From NCBI RefSeq assembly GCF_012933465.1, contig NZ_JABBND010000027.1:1-62219 (forward strand): a stretch of DNA of 62,219 nucleotides. Direction: 5' to 3'. Within the stretch, counting starts at the first letter, position 1; every line of letters begins with the position of its first letter. This DNA is from Actinomycetospora sp. TBRC 11914 (lineage in GTDB: Bacteria > Actinomycetota > Actinomycetes > Mycobacteriales > Pseudonocardiaceae). A program made the translations under genes and the position numbers. A model generated the notes under the pieces. That model made no database searches. It saw nothing but the letters and a program-made list of their open reading frames with translations, and was not told where the DNA came from. This document shows positions 43,391 to 53,277 of the stretch, in pieces.

Positions 43391-44236
43391 TCAGATGTTG
43401 GACGCGTCGGGAGGGAGGTCGGCGGGCGGTTGCGGAACCCCGGTGTCGACGGAGCTGCCGGAGCAGGGCGCGCCGAGGGTGTAAGCCGTCATCGACAACG
43501 ACCCGTAGGCGTAGCCGTCGACCAGGACGTCGATCTCGGGCGCTTCGTCGGCGCCGGCCAGCCCCGCGAAGTACAGCGCCGGGATGAAGTGATCGGGGGT
43601 CGGCACGGCGTGCCGGAAGTCGGCGTGGGCATCGAGTGCGGCGAACTCCGTCGGCGCGGTGAGCATCCGCTCGCGGGAGGCCTCGCTGAAGCGCTGGGCC
43701 CAGTCGTAGCCGTCGTCGGCGAGGCCCCAGCTCATCGCCCCGAGGTTGTGCACCACGTTGCCGCTACCGATGATCAGGACTCCCCGACGGCGCAGCGGGG
43801 CGAGCTTGGCGCCGAGCTCGAGGTGGTAGTCGAGCGGCTTCTCGGCGTTGATGCTCAGCTGCACCACCGGGATCGAGGCGTCGGGGAACGCGTGCAGCAG
43901 TACCGACCAGGTGCCGTGGTCGATGCCCCAGCTGTCGACGTCGGCACCGACCCAGGTGGGGTGCACGGCCTCGCTGACCTCGTCGGCGAGCTCTGGGAGC
44001 CCCGGAGCGGGGTAGTCGACGTCGAAGAGCTCGGGCGGGAACCCGTAGAAGTCGTGGATGGTGCGCGGCCGGGGCATCGCGGTCACCGCGGTGGCGTTGA
44101 CGTACCAGTGCGCGCTGATCACCAGGATCGCCCGGGGACGGGGAACCGTCGTCCCCAGTGAGTGCCAGGCGGTGGTGTAGCGATTGACCGCCAACGCGTT
44201 CATTGGGTTGCCGTGCCCGAGGAAGGCCGCAGGCAT
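43391..44236 (-). CDS. DODA-type class III extradiol ring-cleavage dioxygenase (YgiD-like)
   Basis: A 281-aa non-heme metal enzyme of the LigB superfamily. Metal and active-site residues lie in [63 protein letters not shown] and [13 protein letters not shown]. The first and second segments hold the His ligands. YgiD-type members open catechols such as L-DOPA, and plant and bacterial homologues give betalamic- or muconate-type products. The physiological substrate is unknown. ATG 44236 was chosen (GTG 44257 is possible but lacks a Shine-Dalgarno sequence). It lies just outside attR. Confidence 0.88.
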   Translation of the reverse strand: MPAAFLGHGNPMNALAVNRYTTAWHSLGTTVPRPRAILVISAHWYVNATAVTAMPRPRTIHDFYGFPPELFDVDYPAPGLPELADEVSEAVHPTWVGADVDSWGIDHGTWSVLLHAFPDASIPVVQLSINAEKPLDYHLELGAKLAPLRRRGVLIIGSGNVVHNLGAMSWGLADDGYDWAQRFSEASRERMLTAPTEFAALDAHADFRHAVPTPDHFIPALYFAGLAGADEAPEIDVLVDGYAYGSLSMTAYTLGAPCSGSSVDTGVPQPPADLPPDASNI

Positions 44237-44517
44237 GACCGCATCGTTGCTGTCCACCGGCTGAGGATGCACCACGTCGCCGACTCCGGATCGCCATCGA
44301 GCGGAGCATCTGCCCTGAGATGTGGTTGACCTGCTCGCCGGCGAGGTCGGCATGGCTCTGGTCGACGCCGGCTGTTCCCGTGACGCCGCAACCGTGTCGG
44401 CGACGGCGGCCGAGCAAGGCCGGGACCGGAGTCGGGTCCGGCGCTCCTTGCGCGTCCCGGACCGATCTCGGAACGCTCGGGAGAGGGTCGGTGTGGGGCA
44501 CGGTCGGAGGGGACGAC

Positions 44518-45372
44518 GTGGACGGCAGCGCAGGGGGGACGGGGCAGGGCGGAGCCCCGCGGGTGCGGATGCCGTCCGGGGCCGGCCTGTCCCGCCGCAG
44601 CGTGGTGACGATGCTCGGGGTGGGGTTGGCGGCCTGGCTGAGCGGATGGGCCGAAGGCACGGTCTCCGCGTCACCCCGGCCAGGCGGCCCGGGGATCGCG
44701 GCCGGACCCGGGCGGGACGGTTCGGCGATCGCGGCGCCCCCGACCCCGGTGGCGAGGACCCAGGTCGTGCCGCCCCCGCCCGGCAAGCCGATCGCGTTGA
44801 CCATCGACGACGGCTACGCGCCCCAGGTCGTGGCGGGCTACGTCGAGTTCGCGCGCCGCACGGGCGTCCACCTGACGTTCGGCCCCAACGGGACCTACGC
44901 GAGCGCCTGGGCCCCGCAGGCAGGAGTGCTGCGGCCACTGATCGACGCAGGCCAGGTGCAGATCATGAACCACACCTTCAGCCACCGATGGCTGACGCAG
45001 ATACCGGCGGGTCGGATCAGGGAGGAGCTCGAGCGCAACGAGCAGTGGATCGCGGCCACGTTCGCGACCACCTCGCGGCCCTACTGGCGCCCGCCGTTCG
45101 GGGCGCACAACGCCGCCGTGGACGCCGTCGCCCGGGACGTCGGCTTCACGAGACCCGTGATGTGGACCGGCTCCTACGGGGATTCCACCGTCGTCACGCC
45201 GCAATTCCTGCTCGACCAGGCCCGGCGATACCTGACCGCCGGGCGGATCGTGCTCGGCCACGCCAACCACCCGACGGTCCTCGGGCTGTTCGACCAGATC
45301 AGCAGCATCATCAGGGACCGGGGCCTGCAGCCGGTCACCCTCGACGAGTTCTTCGGGACCCGCCGTCGCTGA
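44518..45372 (+). CDS. Tat-exported polysaccharide deacetylase (NodB domain)
   Basis: A 284-aa protein. A twin-arginine-type signal ([20 protein letters not shown]) is followed by a Pro-rich linker and the NodB domain: [14 protein letters not shown] (catalytic DD), [14 protein letters not shown] (metal HxxxH), [12 protein letters not shown] (motif 3), [10 protein letters not shown] (motif 4) and IVLGHANHP (motif 5). All five motifs are present, so it is likely to be an active N- or O-deacetylase on peptidoglycan or another exported glycan. GTG 44518 follows GGAGGGGAC. ATG 44569 is an alternative. Confidence 0.9.
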   Translation: MDGSAGGTGQGGAPRVRMPSGAGLSRRSVVTMLGVGLAAWLSGWAEGTVSASPRPGGPGIAAGPGRDGSAIAAPPTPVARTQVVPPPPGKPIALTIDDGYAPQVVAGYVEFARRTGVHLTFGPNGTYASAWAPQAGVLRPLIDAGQVQIMNHTFSHRWLTQIPAGRIREELERNEQWIAATFATTSRPYWRPPFGAHNAAVDAVARDVGFTRPVMWTGSYGDSTVVTPQFLLDQARRYLTAGRIVLGHANHPTVLGLFDQISSIIRDRGLQPVTLDEFFGTRRR

Positions 45373-45869
45373 CCGCTTCCGGCGCCGTGGTGCGGTGCGG
45401 GTCGTGTGGTGCGAAACGACGTCTCCGCGTTCGACGACCTCGCCGGCCTGGACGCGTTCGCGCACCGTCCCGAGGTGGGGGAATGGGTCACGACCAGCGC
45501 GGCGACGGTGGGGGCCTCACCGCATCGCTCGGATCGGGATGACGTCGCCGAGCTCGAGCCGCCGCGGTTGCTCGACTGGCCCTGGGGACGCCGCGCGCTG
45601 CACTGGTCGGGTACCGGTGTCGACACCGTGCTGCACGGCACGTCCGCGCCGCGGCCCCGCGCTGAGTACCCGCGCGGCTCGCCTGCCTGCCCGGCCCACG
45701 TCGCCACCGGCGCAGCAAACCGGTCAGCCCGATCTGAGCAAACCCCGACGACGGTGGGGCGTCATCGTGCCGCCCCGACGAGCTCTCTGAAAGACACGTG
45801 GACGAGCCGGGCGCGACGAGCGCCGAGGCCGGCCGCGGTCAGGGCGACCATCGTCGATCCTGCCAGGCG
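45373..45869. other. Gap with degraded coding-like sequence
   Basis: No intact gene is supported in 497 bp. A + strand frame from GTG 45406 (VRNDVSAFDDLAGLDAFAHR ... RLLDWPWGRRALHWSG) looks protein-like for about 80 codons and then dissolves. It could be the eroded start of a peptidase or beta-propeller gene. The 3' end lies tail-to-tail with RidA. Confidence 0.35.
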
Positions 45870-46325
45870 CTATCGGGCCTTGACCTGGACGACGGCTTCG
45901 ATCTCGACGGCGATCCCGATGGGCAGCTCGGCCAGCCCCACCGCGGAGCGCGCTCCCCGGCCCCGGTCCCCGAGGACCTCGACGAGCACGTCCGAGCAGC
46001 CGTCGATGACCTGGGGAGTCGCGGTGAACCCCGGCGCGCAGTTCACCATGCCGAACAACTTCACCACCCGCTCGACTCGATCGAGCCCGCCCAGCTCGGC
46101 CCGCATCGTGGCCAGCAGTTGCAGCCCGGTCAGCCGGGCCGCGGCCTGCGCGGCGGTGAGGTCGAGCCCACCCGGTCCGATCTTGCCCAGGACCCATCCG
46201 CCCTCCGGTAGTGCCGGGCCCGCTCCGGACAGGAATAGCAGATCCCCGACGTGCACGGCCGGCACGTAGTTGCCCTGCGGGGGCCGCGGGGCCGGTAGTG
46301 GGTCTCCGAGCTGCCAGGCCGCCAC
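45870..46325 (-). CDS. RidA family (YjgF/YER057c/UK114) protein
   Basis: A 151-aa protein starting at GTG 46325 behind an excellent GGAGGAAC ribosome site. Blocks are PRPPQGNYVPAVHVGDLLFL, SGAGPALPEGG, KIGPGGLDLTAAQAAAR, ERVVKLFGMVNCAPGFTATP and ARSAVGLAELPIGIAVEIEA. The last is the RidA signature (R-x-x-V-G-x-x-x-L-P-x-G-x-x-V-E-I-E) with the conserved Arg that binds carboxylates. RidA proteins hydrolyse reactive enamine/imine intermediates. The length and N-terminal extension place it in a divergent Rid subgroup of uncertain activity. Confidence 0.88.
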   Translation of the reverse strand: MAAWQLGDPLPAPRPPQGNYVPAVHVGDLLFLSGAGPALPEGGWVLGKIGPGGLDLTAAQAAARLTGLQLLATMRAELGGLDRVERVVKLFGMVNCAPGFTATPQVIDGCSDVLVEVLGDRGRGARSAVGLAELPIGIAVEIEAVVQVKAR

Positions 46326-46937
46326 TGTTCCTCCAGCACTGTGTGTTCGATGGTGGTGGTTGCTGCCGTCCGGGGGCGCCGGAGCGGCCGTGTCTGGGCG
46401 ACGCCGCCGCCTGGAGGGCGTCGACGTGCGCGTCGGCTGGTTCAGCCGCTGCTGCCGGCTTGTCCGCTGTGGCGGCCTGCGTGGCCTCCGCCGTCGCCGT
46501 CGCTGCCAGTGCCCGGCGTCGTTGGAGACCGAGGTCACGAACGGGGAGCCTAGGGCCCCCGAGGCAGGCCAGGCTCTTGTGCAACGACGTCGATCGCCGA
46601 ACCGGCGCAGACCAGCACGGTCGTATCCGATCGTGGAAACACTCGGCAGCCGGGCAAGACCGCGGCGCTCTGATCGTCCGGCGGGAGCGCCGGCCGTGCA
46701 CGATTGTCACGGACCGCCGCACATCATGAGCATACCGCGAGTAGTTCGGACGATTTTCGCCCGGAGAGCCGACAGCGCTGTGGCGTTGTCACCGAGTCGG
46801 ACGATTGCGGCCTCCACTTCGGCTGTCACTCTCGATTGTGGGCCGTACGTATCGCGGGAATAGTCCCGGTGTCGTGGTGGATCAATTCCGACGAGGCGAC
46901 CCACCAGCGAAGTCGGCCCAGGATCGGTGATCACACC
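46326..46937. other. 612-bp gap with no supported gene
   Basis: Frames here are Arg/Ala/Ser-rich shadows. 46360-46560 has imperfect GCC/CGG-rich stretches. 46730-46937 is lower in GC and serves as the 5' region of the LLM oxidoreductase gene. No hairpin or promoter stands out. Confidence 0.5.
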
Positions 46938-48047
46938 ATGAAGCTCGGACTCGTTTTCCCACCCTTCTTTCCGACGGTCGGCGCCGAGATGACGATCGAC
47001 GCCGCCCGATCCGTGAATGCCGACTCGCTGTGGTCGTTCGACCACCTGCTGGGCGTCTTCCATCCCACGCTGTACCGGGAGATGGAGTTCGCACAGCTGG
47101 CCCCCGACCCCGACGGTCTGTTCGATCCGTTCTGTCTCTGCGCGTGGGCCGCCCGCTCGACCGATCTACCGTTGGGCATCGCCGTCACGGACGGGATCAG
47201 ACGGGGCGCCGCCGACGTCGCCCGCTCGGCGCTGAGCCTGCAACACCTCTGCAAGGGCGGGTTCAACCTAGGGGTAGGGGCCGGCGAGGCGGAGAACCTC
47301 GTCCCGTTCGGATATCCCTTCGAGCGGCCGGTGGCGGCGACCGAAGCGTTTCTCGCCGACCTGCGGGAGCTCCTCGACCAGGGCACGATGCCTCGCCATG
47401 GTGGGCGCCTGGGGTTGCCACTCCAATCCGAGACCGGGCCGCCAAGTGTGTGGATCGCGGCCCACCGTCCGCGCATGCTCCGTCTGGTCGGCCGCTACGG
47501 AGACGGCTGGCTGCCTGTCGACGCGCCCACCGCCGAGGAGTACGGCCAGCTCAACGCCGAGGTACTGGAGCAGGCCCGGCGGGCAGGACGGCCCGATCCG
47601 GAGGCTGCCCTTTTCGTCTTCCTGGTCCTGGGTGAGAGCCGTGCTCGGCTCCGAGAGATGTTCGAAGCCAGTCCTCTCGCGAAGCTCTTCGCGCTGTGGA
47701 TGGCGCCGGCCGCCGCGTGGGCGAGATACGGGCTGCCCAGCCCCGCGGGCGAGAGCGGCCGGGCATACATCGACATCATCCCGCATCGACTCGATCCCGA
47801 CGTCCTGCGGGACTTCGCACCTCGCATCCCGTTCGAACTGCTCGAGGAATACGTCTTCATGGGCAACCCGAGCGAGGTGGCCGATCGCCTCGGGCGATAT
47901 GCCGACGCCGGTCTCGAGCACCCCGTCATGATGAACCTGACCGGTCTGGTGGGCGGCATGACCGAGGCGTTGGCGCGGGGGCCGCAACTTGGGGAGCTGT
48001 GCGATCTCCTCGCAGCGGGTCCCGTTCGAGTCGGTGCTCGGGGCTGA
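46938..48047 (+). CDS. LLM-class flavin/F420-dependent oxidoreductase
   Basis: A 369-aa luciferase-like monooxygenase-fold protein. Blocks are KLGLVFPPFFPTVGAEMTID, SLWSFDHLLGVFHP, LPLGIAVTDGIRRGAADVAR, LSLQHLCKGGFNLGVGAGEA, and PSVWIAAHRPRMLRLVGRYG with DGWLP. The GVGAGEAEN and GRYGDGW segments are typical of the F420-binding LLM group, including mycobacterial phthiodiolone ketoreductase-like proteins. The substrate is unknown. ATG 46938 starts the conserved domain directly. Upstream in-frame codons lie in low-GC non-coding sequence. Confidence 0.88.
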   Translation: MKLGLVFPPFFPTVGAEMTIDAARSVNADSLWSFDHLLGVFHPTLYREMEFAQLAPDPDGLFDPFCLCAWAARSTDLPLGIAVTDGIRRGAADVARSALSLQHLCKGGFNLGVGAGEAENLVPFGYPFERPVAATEAFLADLRELLDQGTMPRHGGRLGLPLQSETGPPSVWIAAHRPRMLRLVGRYGDGWLPVDAPTAEEYGQLNAEVLEQARRAGRPDPEAALFVFLVLGESRARLREMFEASPLAKLFALWMAPAAAWARYGLPSPAGESGRAYIDIIPHRLDPDVLRDFAPRIPFELLEEYVFMGNPSEVADRLGRYADAGLEHPVMMNLTGLVGGMTEALARGPQLGELCDLLAAGPVRVGARG

Positions 48048-48320
48048 CGACGAACGCCTCGAGGGCCCTTTCCGGGCCGCTGCGACGCCGGAGGAGCGGA
48101 CCTAGCCGACGTGGTCGTCCACTGCGAAGCCGGTGTCGTCGACGGCGAGTCGACCGGGCGGTCGAGCATGAGCAGCGCCTCGACCTGCCACGGCACGGAG
48201 CCGTGGTCGACCGCCAGCGGCTCCAGCAGGTCGTCGGGCCCGGTCGATCACCTCGTCCGTCGGCACCTCGACAGCGTGACCGCCGGACGCTGCACGCCCC
48301 TGGACCCGAGGTCCCGCACG

Positions 48321-50255
48321 TCAGCGGTAGGCGTCCCGGAAGGCCGGCACGGCGTCGGCCCCGGCCACGGCGTCGGGGCTGATCACCTCCTCGACGGGCC
48401 GGCCGCGCAGCACCTGCTTGATCGGGCGCTCCAGCTTCTTGCCGGTCAGCGTGCGCGGCACCGCCGGGACGGCCGCGATGAGGTCCGGGACGTGCCGGGG
48501 CGACAGGTTCCGCCGCAGCCCGCGGGCGATCCGCGCGCGCAGGTCGTCGTCGAGCTCGGCGCCGTCGGCGAGCGCGACGAAGAGCAGCAGCTCCCCGTTC
48601 CCGCCCTGGTCGTCCTCCAGGTGCACGACGAGCGAGTCGGCCACCTCGGGCATGTCCTCCACGACGTCGTAGAACTCCGCGGTGCCCAGCCGTACGCCGC
48701 CGCGGTTCAGCGTCGCGTCGGAGCGCCCGGTGATCACGCAGCTGCCCCGCTCGGTGAATCGCACCCAGTCGCCGTGGCGCCAGATGCCGGGGTAGACGTC
48801 GAAGTAGGCCTCGCGGTAGCGCTCGCCGTCGGGGTCGTTCCAGAACCCGACCGGCATCGACGGCATCGGGGCCCGCACGACGAGCTCGCCGAGCTGCTCG
48901 ACCACGGAGTTGCCGTCCTCGTCGAATGCGGCGACGTCGTGGCCGAGCCCGGCGCCGGCCATCTCACCGCGCCACACCGGCTGCCAGGGCCCGCCGCCGA
49001 CGAAGCCGCTGCACACGTCGGTGCCGCCGCTGAACGGGTTGAGGACGAGGTCGGGTCCGAGGTGCTCGTAGACCCAGTCGAACGCCTCCGGCGGCAGCGG
49101 CGCGCCGGTCGTCCCCAGCTGGCGCAGCTGCGGCCACCGCGGGGGCACGACGCCCTCCTTGCGGCAGGCGGTGAGGAACCCGGGGCTGGTGCCGAGCAGC
49201 GCGACGCCGGTCTCGGCCGCGAGCCGCCACTGCTCCTCGAGGTCCGGGAACAGCGGGTTGCCGTCGAGCATGACGAGGGCCCCGCGGTGCAGCAGCACCG
49301 AGATCGTGATGTTCCACATCGCCCAGCCGGTGGTGGTGAACCACAGCGTGCGGTCGCCGGGGCGGATGTCGAAGTGCAGGCCGAACAGCCGCAGGTGCTC
49401 GAGCAGGATGCCGCCGTGGCCGTGGACGATCGCCTTCGGCAGCCCGGTGGTCCCGGAGGAGAACAGCACGTAGAGCGGGTGGGAGAAGGGGAGCTCGACG
49501 AAGTCCAGCGGCCCGGGCTCGGCGAGCAGCTCGTCCCAGGTCGTCGCGTCCGGCACCGGGTGCGGCCCGTAGTCCAGCCCGACGACGTGGCGCACGCTCG
49601 GCAGCCCCTCGCGGATGCGCGCCAGCTCGTCGCGCTGGTCGATCTCCTTGTCGCCGTACCGGTACGACGCGACGGCGAGCAGCACGGTCGGCTCGAGCTG
49701 GGAGAGCCGGTCGACGACGCTGCGGGCGCCGAACTCCGGCGCGCACGACGCCCAGATCGCGCCGAGGCTCGCCGCGGCCAGGAACACGACGAGCGTCTCC
49801 GGGACGTGCGGCAGGTACCCGACGACCCGGTCGCCCTCCCCGACGCCGAGGCGCACCAGGCCGGCGCGGGCGCGTCCGACCTGCTCGCGCAGCTCGCCGA
49901 AGGTGAGCTCCCGAGGCCCGCGGGTCTGCGAGCGGGCGATGACCGCGACGCGGTCGGTGTCCTCGTCGGTCCCCAGCATGTGCGCCGCGTAGTTCACGCG
50001 GGCCCCGGGGAACCAGTCCGCGCCCGGCATCGCCGAGGACCCGAGCACCCGCTCGTAGGTCCCCGGGACCCCGTAGTGGTCCCAGATCGAGCCCCAGAAC
50101 GCCTCCGGGTCGGCCACCGACCAGCGCCACATGGCCTGGTAGTCCTCGAACTCCAGCCCGTGGGCCGAGGCCAGGTACTCGCGGTAGGCGCCGATCCCGG
50201 TGCCGTCCACCGGACCCGGGGCGCGGAGGAGGGTCGGGGCGTCGCCGGCGCTCAT
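48321..50255 (-). CDS. Acetoacetyl-CoA synthetase (acetoacetate-CoA ligase)
   Basis: A 644-aa ANL-superfamily enzyme. The N-terminal block is FEDYQAMWRWSVADPEAFWG and DWFPGARVNYAAHML. The ATP loop is YVLFSSGTTGLPKAIVHGHG, followed by TTTGWAMWNITISVLL, NPFSGGTDVCSGF, and the C-terminal lysine motif RTLTGKKLERPIKQVL. The length and ordered blocks fit acetoacetate-CoA ligase (EC 6.2.1.16) rather than acetyl-CoA synthetase. It would activate acetoacetate for polyhydroxybutyrate, leucine or ketone-body metabolism. It starts at ATG 50255. Immediately upstream is the terminator of the next minus-strand gene, so it is transcribed alone. Confidence 0.92.
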   Translation of the reverse strand: MSAGDAPTLLRAPGPVDGTGIGAYREYLASAHGLEFEDYQAMWRWSVADPEAFWGSIWDHYGVPGTYERVLGSSAMPGADWFPGARVNYAAHMLGTDEDTDRVAVIARSQTRGPRELTFGELREQVGRARAGLVRLGVGEGDRVVGYLPHVPETLVVFLAAASLGAIWASCAPEFGARSVVDRLSQLEPTVLLAVASYRYGDKEIDQRDELARIREGLPSVRHVVGLDYGPHPVPDATTWDELLAEPGPLDFVELPFSHPLYVLFSSGTTGLPKAIVHGHGGILLEHLRLFGLHFDIRPGDRTLWFTTTGWAMWNITISVLLHRGALVMLDGNPLFPDLEEQWRLAAETGVALLGTSPGFLTACRKEGVVPPRWPQLRQLGTTGAPLPPEAFDWVYEHLGPDLVLNPFSGGTDVCSGFVGGGPWQPVWRGEMAGAGLGHDVAAFDEDGNSVVEQLGELVVRAPMPSMPVGFWNDPDGERYREAYFDVYPGIWRHGDWVRFTERGSCVITGRSDATLNRGGVRLGTAEFYDVVEDMPEVADSLVVHLEDDQGGNGELLLFVALADGAELDDDLRARIARGLRRNLSPRHVPDLIAAVPAVPRTLTGKKLERPIKQVLRGRPVEEVISPDAVAGADAVPAFRDAYR

Positions 50256-50306
50256 GGTCGTGAATGGTGCCGTGATCGGCGTCTCATCGCGAGACCCCCG
50301 GGACGC

Positions 50307-50346
50307 GACGGACGCCCGGCCCCAGGGCTGGGGCCGGGCGTCCGTC
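50307..50346 (-). terminator. Strong terminator of DUF6777-like gene
   Basis: GACGGACGCCCGGCCCC (50307-50323), loop AGGGCT, GGGGCCGGGCGTCCGTC (50330-50346): a perfect 17-bp stem, 18 bp past the stop. A smaller hairpin GTCTC-GCGAT-GAGAC (50281-50295) follows. Confidence 0.8.
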
Positions 50347-50363
50347 GGTCGGTTCGGATCGGA

Positions 50364-51995
50364 TCAGTAGTCGGAGCCTCCCTTCGACGTGTTCTTCGCG
50401 CCGCTCGAGGAGGAACCGCTGCTCGAAGAGCCGGAGGTGGAGCCCGAGCCCGAGGCCTTCGAGGAGTCGTCGGAGCCGGACGTCGACGTCGAGGTGTTGT
50501 CGGAACCCGTGCCCGTCGCGCCGGTGCCGGTGGCTCCGGTGCCGGTGGTCCCGGTGCCGGTGGTCCCCGACCCCTTCGCGGCCGAGTCCGCGGAGCCCGT
50601 CGCAACTCCGCACCCGGACGCGGCGTCGGTGACGACCTTCGGGCACACCGGGACGGTCTGCCCGGTCGCGGTCCCCTGCGCCGGGTCCTTCGCGTGGTCC
50701 TTGCCCTGCGGGGCCTCGCCGCCGTTCGGCTGCACCGTGGTCCCGCCGCCCGGGAGCGTCACCGGGGTGCGCTTCGTCGAGCCGTCGGGGTTGAGGATGC
50801 CGCCGTCCGGCGTCGTGATCGAGCCGTCGGGGTTGACCTTGTTCGGCGGCTCGACCCGGAACTTGGAGCGGAAGTTCCCGTCGGTCCCCCAGACGACGAC
50901 CTCGCCGCCGCTGATCACGGTCGCGGTGCCGTCGTAGTTGCGGATGATCGTGGGCTGCGGCGCGAGCGGCGTGCCGGAGGCGTCGACCGCCTCGCCGTCG
51001 AGCCGGATGGTGAAGCCGGGGACCGTGGTGGTCCCGCCGACCGGCAGCTGGATCGTCTGCGGCGGGATGACAATGGCCGTCCGCTCGGTGCCGTCGGGGT
51101 TGAAGACCTTGCCCCCGAGGCTGAACGACCCGTCGGGGTTCTTCACCGCGCCCGCCGGGATCGGCGCCTTGGGCATGACCACGGTGCCGTCGGCCTTGAC
51201 GATCCGACCGTCGGAGAGCAGCACGGACCCGTCATAGTTGTAGCGGGCGTTGGGGGCCGGGTTCGGGCCCGGGTGCGGCTTGGGGTCACGCGGGGTGGGC
51301 ACGTCGACGGTGCCGCTGCCGGCGATCGTCGTGAAGTGGAAGGTCGTCATCGCGGTCGGGGTGACCGTGACGGCGTTCGGGACGGTGGCGCCCGCGGTGA
51401 GCGGGTTGCCGTTGTAGCACTTGACCGTGGGCTCGCCGTAGCTGTTGACCAGCACCGCGGTGCCGGGCGCGAGGACGGCGGGCCGCTCGACGAACGCGCC
51501 GTCGGTGAAGGGGTGGTCGGTCACCGAGGTGGCGGCCCGCAGCACGACCGGCGAGAGGCTCCGCACGAACGCGGGGACGTCGGCGGGCCCGAGCCCGAAG
51601 ACGCCGCCGAACGCCGCCAGCTTCGCCGGGTCGGCCTGTAGCGCGGCCATGTACGCGGTGGTGTCGCAGGACGGCGGGGTGGTCGCGGCGTACATCGCGG
51701 GGGTGTCCCCGGCCTGCGGGCCGGTGGCGGCCACGGTGGCAACCTGCGGCGCGTCGGTCCCGAACGGCACCGTCGTCGGGTCGCTCCCGGCGAACGAGGT
51801 GGACTGCACCGCGGCGGCCTCGCCGGCCCCGGAGAACGCCACCCAGGCGCCCGCGCCCCCGGCGACCAGGGCGACGGCGACCGCCCCGGCGACGATCTTC
51901 CCGACGACGGGTCGGCGCGGGCGCCGCACCGGGGGCGGCGGGGGCACGGGACCGGGCGCCGTCGGGGGGCGCACGGTGCGGGGCTCGAAGGTCAT
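50364..51995 (-). CDS. DUF6777-like single-pass membrane protein with NPDGS-type repeats
   Basis: A 543-aa protein from ATG 51995 (Shine-Dalgarno GAGGAG). A Pro-rich cytoplasmic start (PPTAPGPVPPPPPVRRPRRP) is followed by a transmembrane helix (VAGAVAVALVAGGAGAWVAF). The extracytoplasmic domain reads TDAPQVATVAATGPQAGDTP, ADVPAFVRSLSPVVLRAATS, PAVLAPGTAVLVNSYGEPTV, and KCYNGNPLT. This is the pattern I know from DUF6777, an actinobacterial extracytoplasmic domain often fused or linked to serine/threonine kinases. Next come short repeats of YDGS / NPDGS / SDGR type, then a Gly/Thr/Ser-rich tail (GTTGTGTTGTGATGTGATG). No kinase domain is attached. Probably a surface-exposed structural or sensing protein. 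Confidence 0.75.
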   Translation of the reverse strand: MTFEPRTVRPPTAPGPVPPPPPVRRPRRPVVGKIVAGAVAVALVAGGAGAWVAFSGAGEAAAVQSTSFAGSDPTTVPFGTDAPQVATVAATGPQAGDTPAMYAATTPPSCDTTAYMAALQADPAKLAAFGGVFGLGPADVPAFVRSLSPVVLRAATSVTDHPFTDGAFVERPAVLAPGTAVLVNSYGEPTVKCYNGNPLTAGATVPNAVTVTPTAMTTFHFTTIAGSGTVDVPTPRDPKPHPGPNPAPNARYNYDGSVLLSDGRIVKADGTVVMPKAPIPAGAVKNPDGSFSLGGKVFNPDGTERTAIVIPPQTIQLPVGGTTTVPGFTIRLDGEAVDASGTPLAPQPTIIRNYDGTATVISGGEVVVWGTDGNFRSKFRVEPPNKVNPDGSITTPDGGILNPDGSTKRTPVTLPGGGTTVQPNGGEAPQGKDHAKDPAQGTATGQTVPVCPKVVTDAASGCGVATGSADSAAKGSGTTGTGTTGTGATGTGATGTGSDNTSTSTSGSDDSSKASGSGSTSGSSSSGSSSSGAKNTSKGGSDY

Positions 51996-52496
51996 CGGAG
52001 GCTCCTCGGAGTTCCGGGGCCTCGGTCCGGGCCCGTTCGGTGTCGCCTCGAAGCCTGTCCCGACCACGTCGCCGGGACGATCGTGCGCGCCCCCGCCCGC
52101 CGCGGGGGGAACCCTCCGGTCCGCGGGGGTTCTCCCTACTCGAATGTCCACGGAAGCGTTCTGCGGAAAAATCTGCTGGAGCCCTTATCCGATCGAGCGA
52201 ATACGGAATTCGCCGTTTCACGCCAGTCTGTCCCATGTATTTCGGGGGGAGTGCGGCTGTTCCGCTCGTTTGTGTAGCAAAAGAAGCGATCATTACCTAA
52301 CGGATCTCTTCTCCCGGTACCAGAGGGCGGCGGCTTAGAGTTCACTAGCATGTGCATCTTTCCTGCAAATGCTACTATGTGGTAACAACGGGGTCTGGTT
52401 GTAGTTTGAGTAGGTCGTCTTCCCACGAACACCCACAAGCCGTAACGTCGGGGCTCTCAGAGGCGATGGTCGTTCGACGCGATCCTTGGGGGGCCC
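51996..52496. other. Intergenic transition into low-GC islet
   Basis: 501 bp without a supported gene. From about 52130 base composition falls visibly (runs such as ggaaaaatctgc, tgtgtagcaaaagaagcg, attacctaac), marking the left boundary of the islet. Frames in this stretch have no family resemblance. A promoter for the 52497 gene should lie in 52300-52480, but no clear -35/-10 pair stands out. Confidence 0.5.
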
Positions 52497-53264
52497 TTGA
52501 CCGTCGAACGCGACGATGAACCCGGTGTGTCGAACCCGGCAGGAAAAAAGCCGTCCGAAACAGACCCGTCGGACCCTCGAACTCCACAGGTGCTGCTTTA
52601 CCTCGTCTTCCCCTCCCTCCTCATCGTATCGGCCATCCTTGTCATATGGGGCGTTAATGCGGGCGCTAAGGGAAACGCCATTCTGCAAGGAGCGTCTACA
52701 TACCTTGGCTTTGCCTCGATCTTGGTCGCGTACTCGATCTACTTGATTCCCCGCCTGCCGAGGCGCCGCGTGAGGGCCAAGTTTAGACGGCTCGGATGGA
52801 TAATAGCTTCTGCAATCTTGACCATGGGGGCCGTGGCCACTTTAGTGCTGCTTGGGATCAACTTAGTACGTTCGGACGTGCAACTACCAAGCCCTTTGCT
52901 AGCGACACGGGTTGGTGGAGACCCGAAAATCCCCGGGGAAATTTTGCACTCGGGGGACCTGGCGGACGTGTCAGTGGCGGAAAGCCCTCCCAACAGGAGG
53001 TATCTGTCGGTCACGCCTATCGTCGAGAATATGAATCCCACCGGCGACTGCGAAGACAATGTCCGCCTTGCTAGCACGCTCCTCGTAAATGGGCGAGCGA
53101 TCGAGGGGTTCCCCGCTACTAGCAATAATGAGGAACTAAGGTTCAGAGTAGATTCTGTGCAAACTGGGGTGAAATTGCGGCTAGCTGTTACCTTGCCGGG
53201 TGGCTTAGCGGAAACATGTCAAGTTCGCATCATCGTGGTTAATCCTACACTCTTCGATAGATAG
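52497..53264 (+). CDS. Three-helix membrane protein with extracytoplasmic domain (low-GC islet)
   Basis: A 255-aa protein of unrecognised family. A 30-residue hydrophilic N-terminus precedes transmembrane helices VLLYLVFPSLLIVSAILVIW, YLGFASILVAYSIYLIP and WIIASAILTMGAVATLVLLG. About 125 extracytoplasmic residues include two Cys (GDCEDNV and ETCQVRI), a likely disulfide. Codon use is unlike its neighbours, with A/T third positions and at least three TTA leucine codons, which are rare in high-GC actinomycetes. The start is uncertain: TTG 52497 or GTG 52527. The next gene begins 13 bp downstream, so the two form a pair. Confidence 0.7.
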   Translation: MTVERDDEPGVSNPAGKKPSETDPSDPRTPQVLLYLVFPSLLIVSAILVIWGVNAGAKGNAILQGASTYLGFASILVAYSIYLIPRLPRRRVRAKFRRLGWIIASAILTMGAVATLVLLGINLVRSDVQLPSPLLATRVGGDPKIPGEILHSGDLADVSVAESPPNRRYLSVTPIVENMNPTGDCEDNVRLASTLLVNGRAIEGFPATSNNEELRFRVDSVQTGVKLRLAVTLPGGLAETCQVRIIVVNPTLFDR

Positions 53265-53277
53265 TCCTGGAGGCACA

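Noticed and set aside
45406..45790. Possible peptidase or beta-propeller gene after the polysaccharide deacetylase
   Set aside because: About 80 codons look protein-like, but no motif is intact and the frame decays. It is recorded only as a degraded gap.
48048..48320. Minus-strand frame with LEPLAVDHGSVPWQVEALLM
   Set aside because: It reads like a protein fragment but would need frameshifts at both ends. No start or domain is identifiable.
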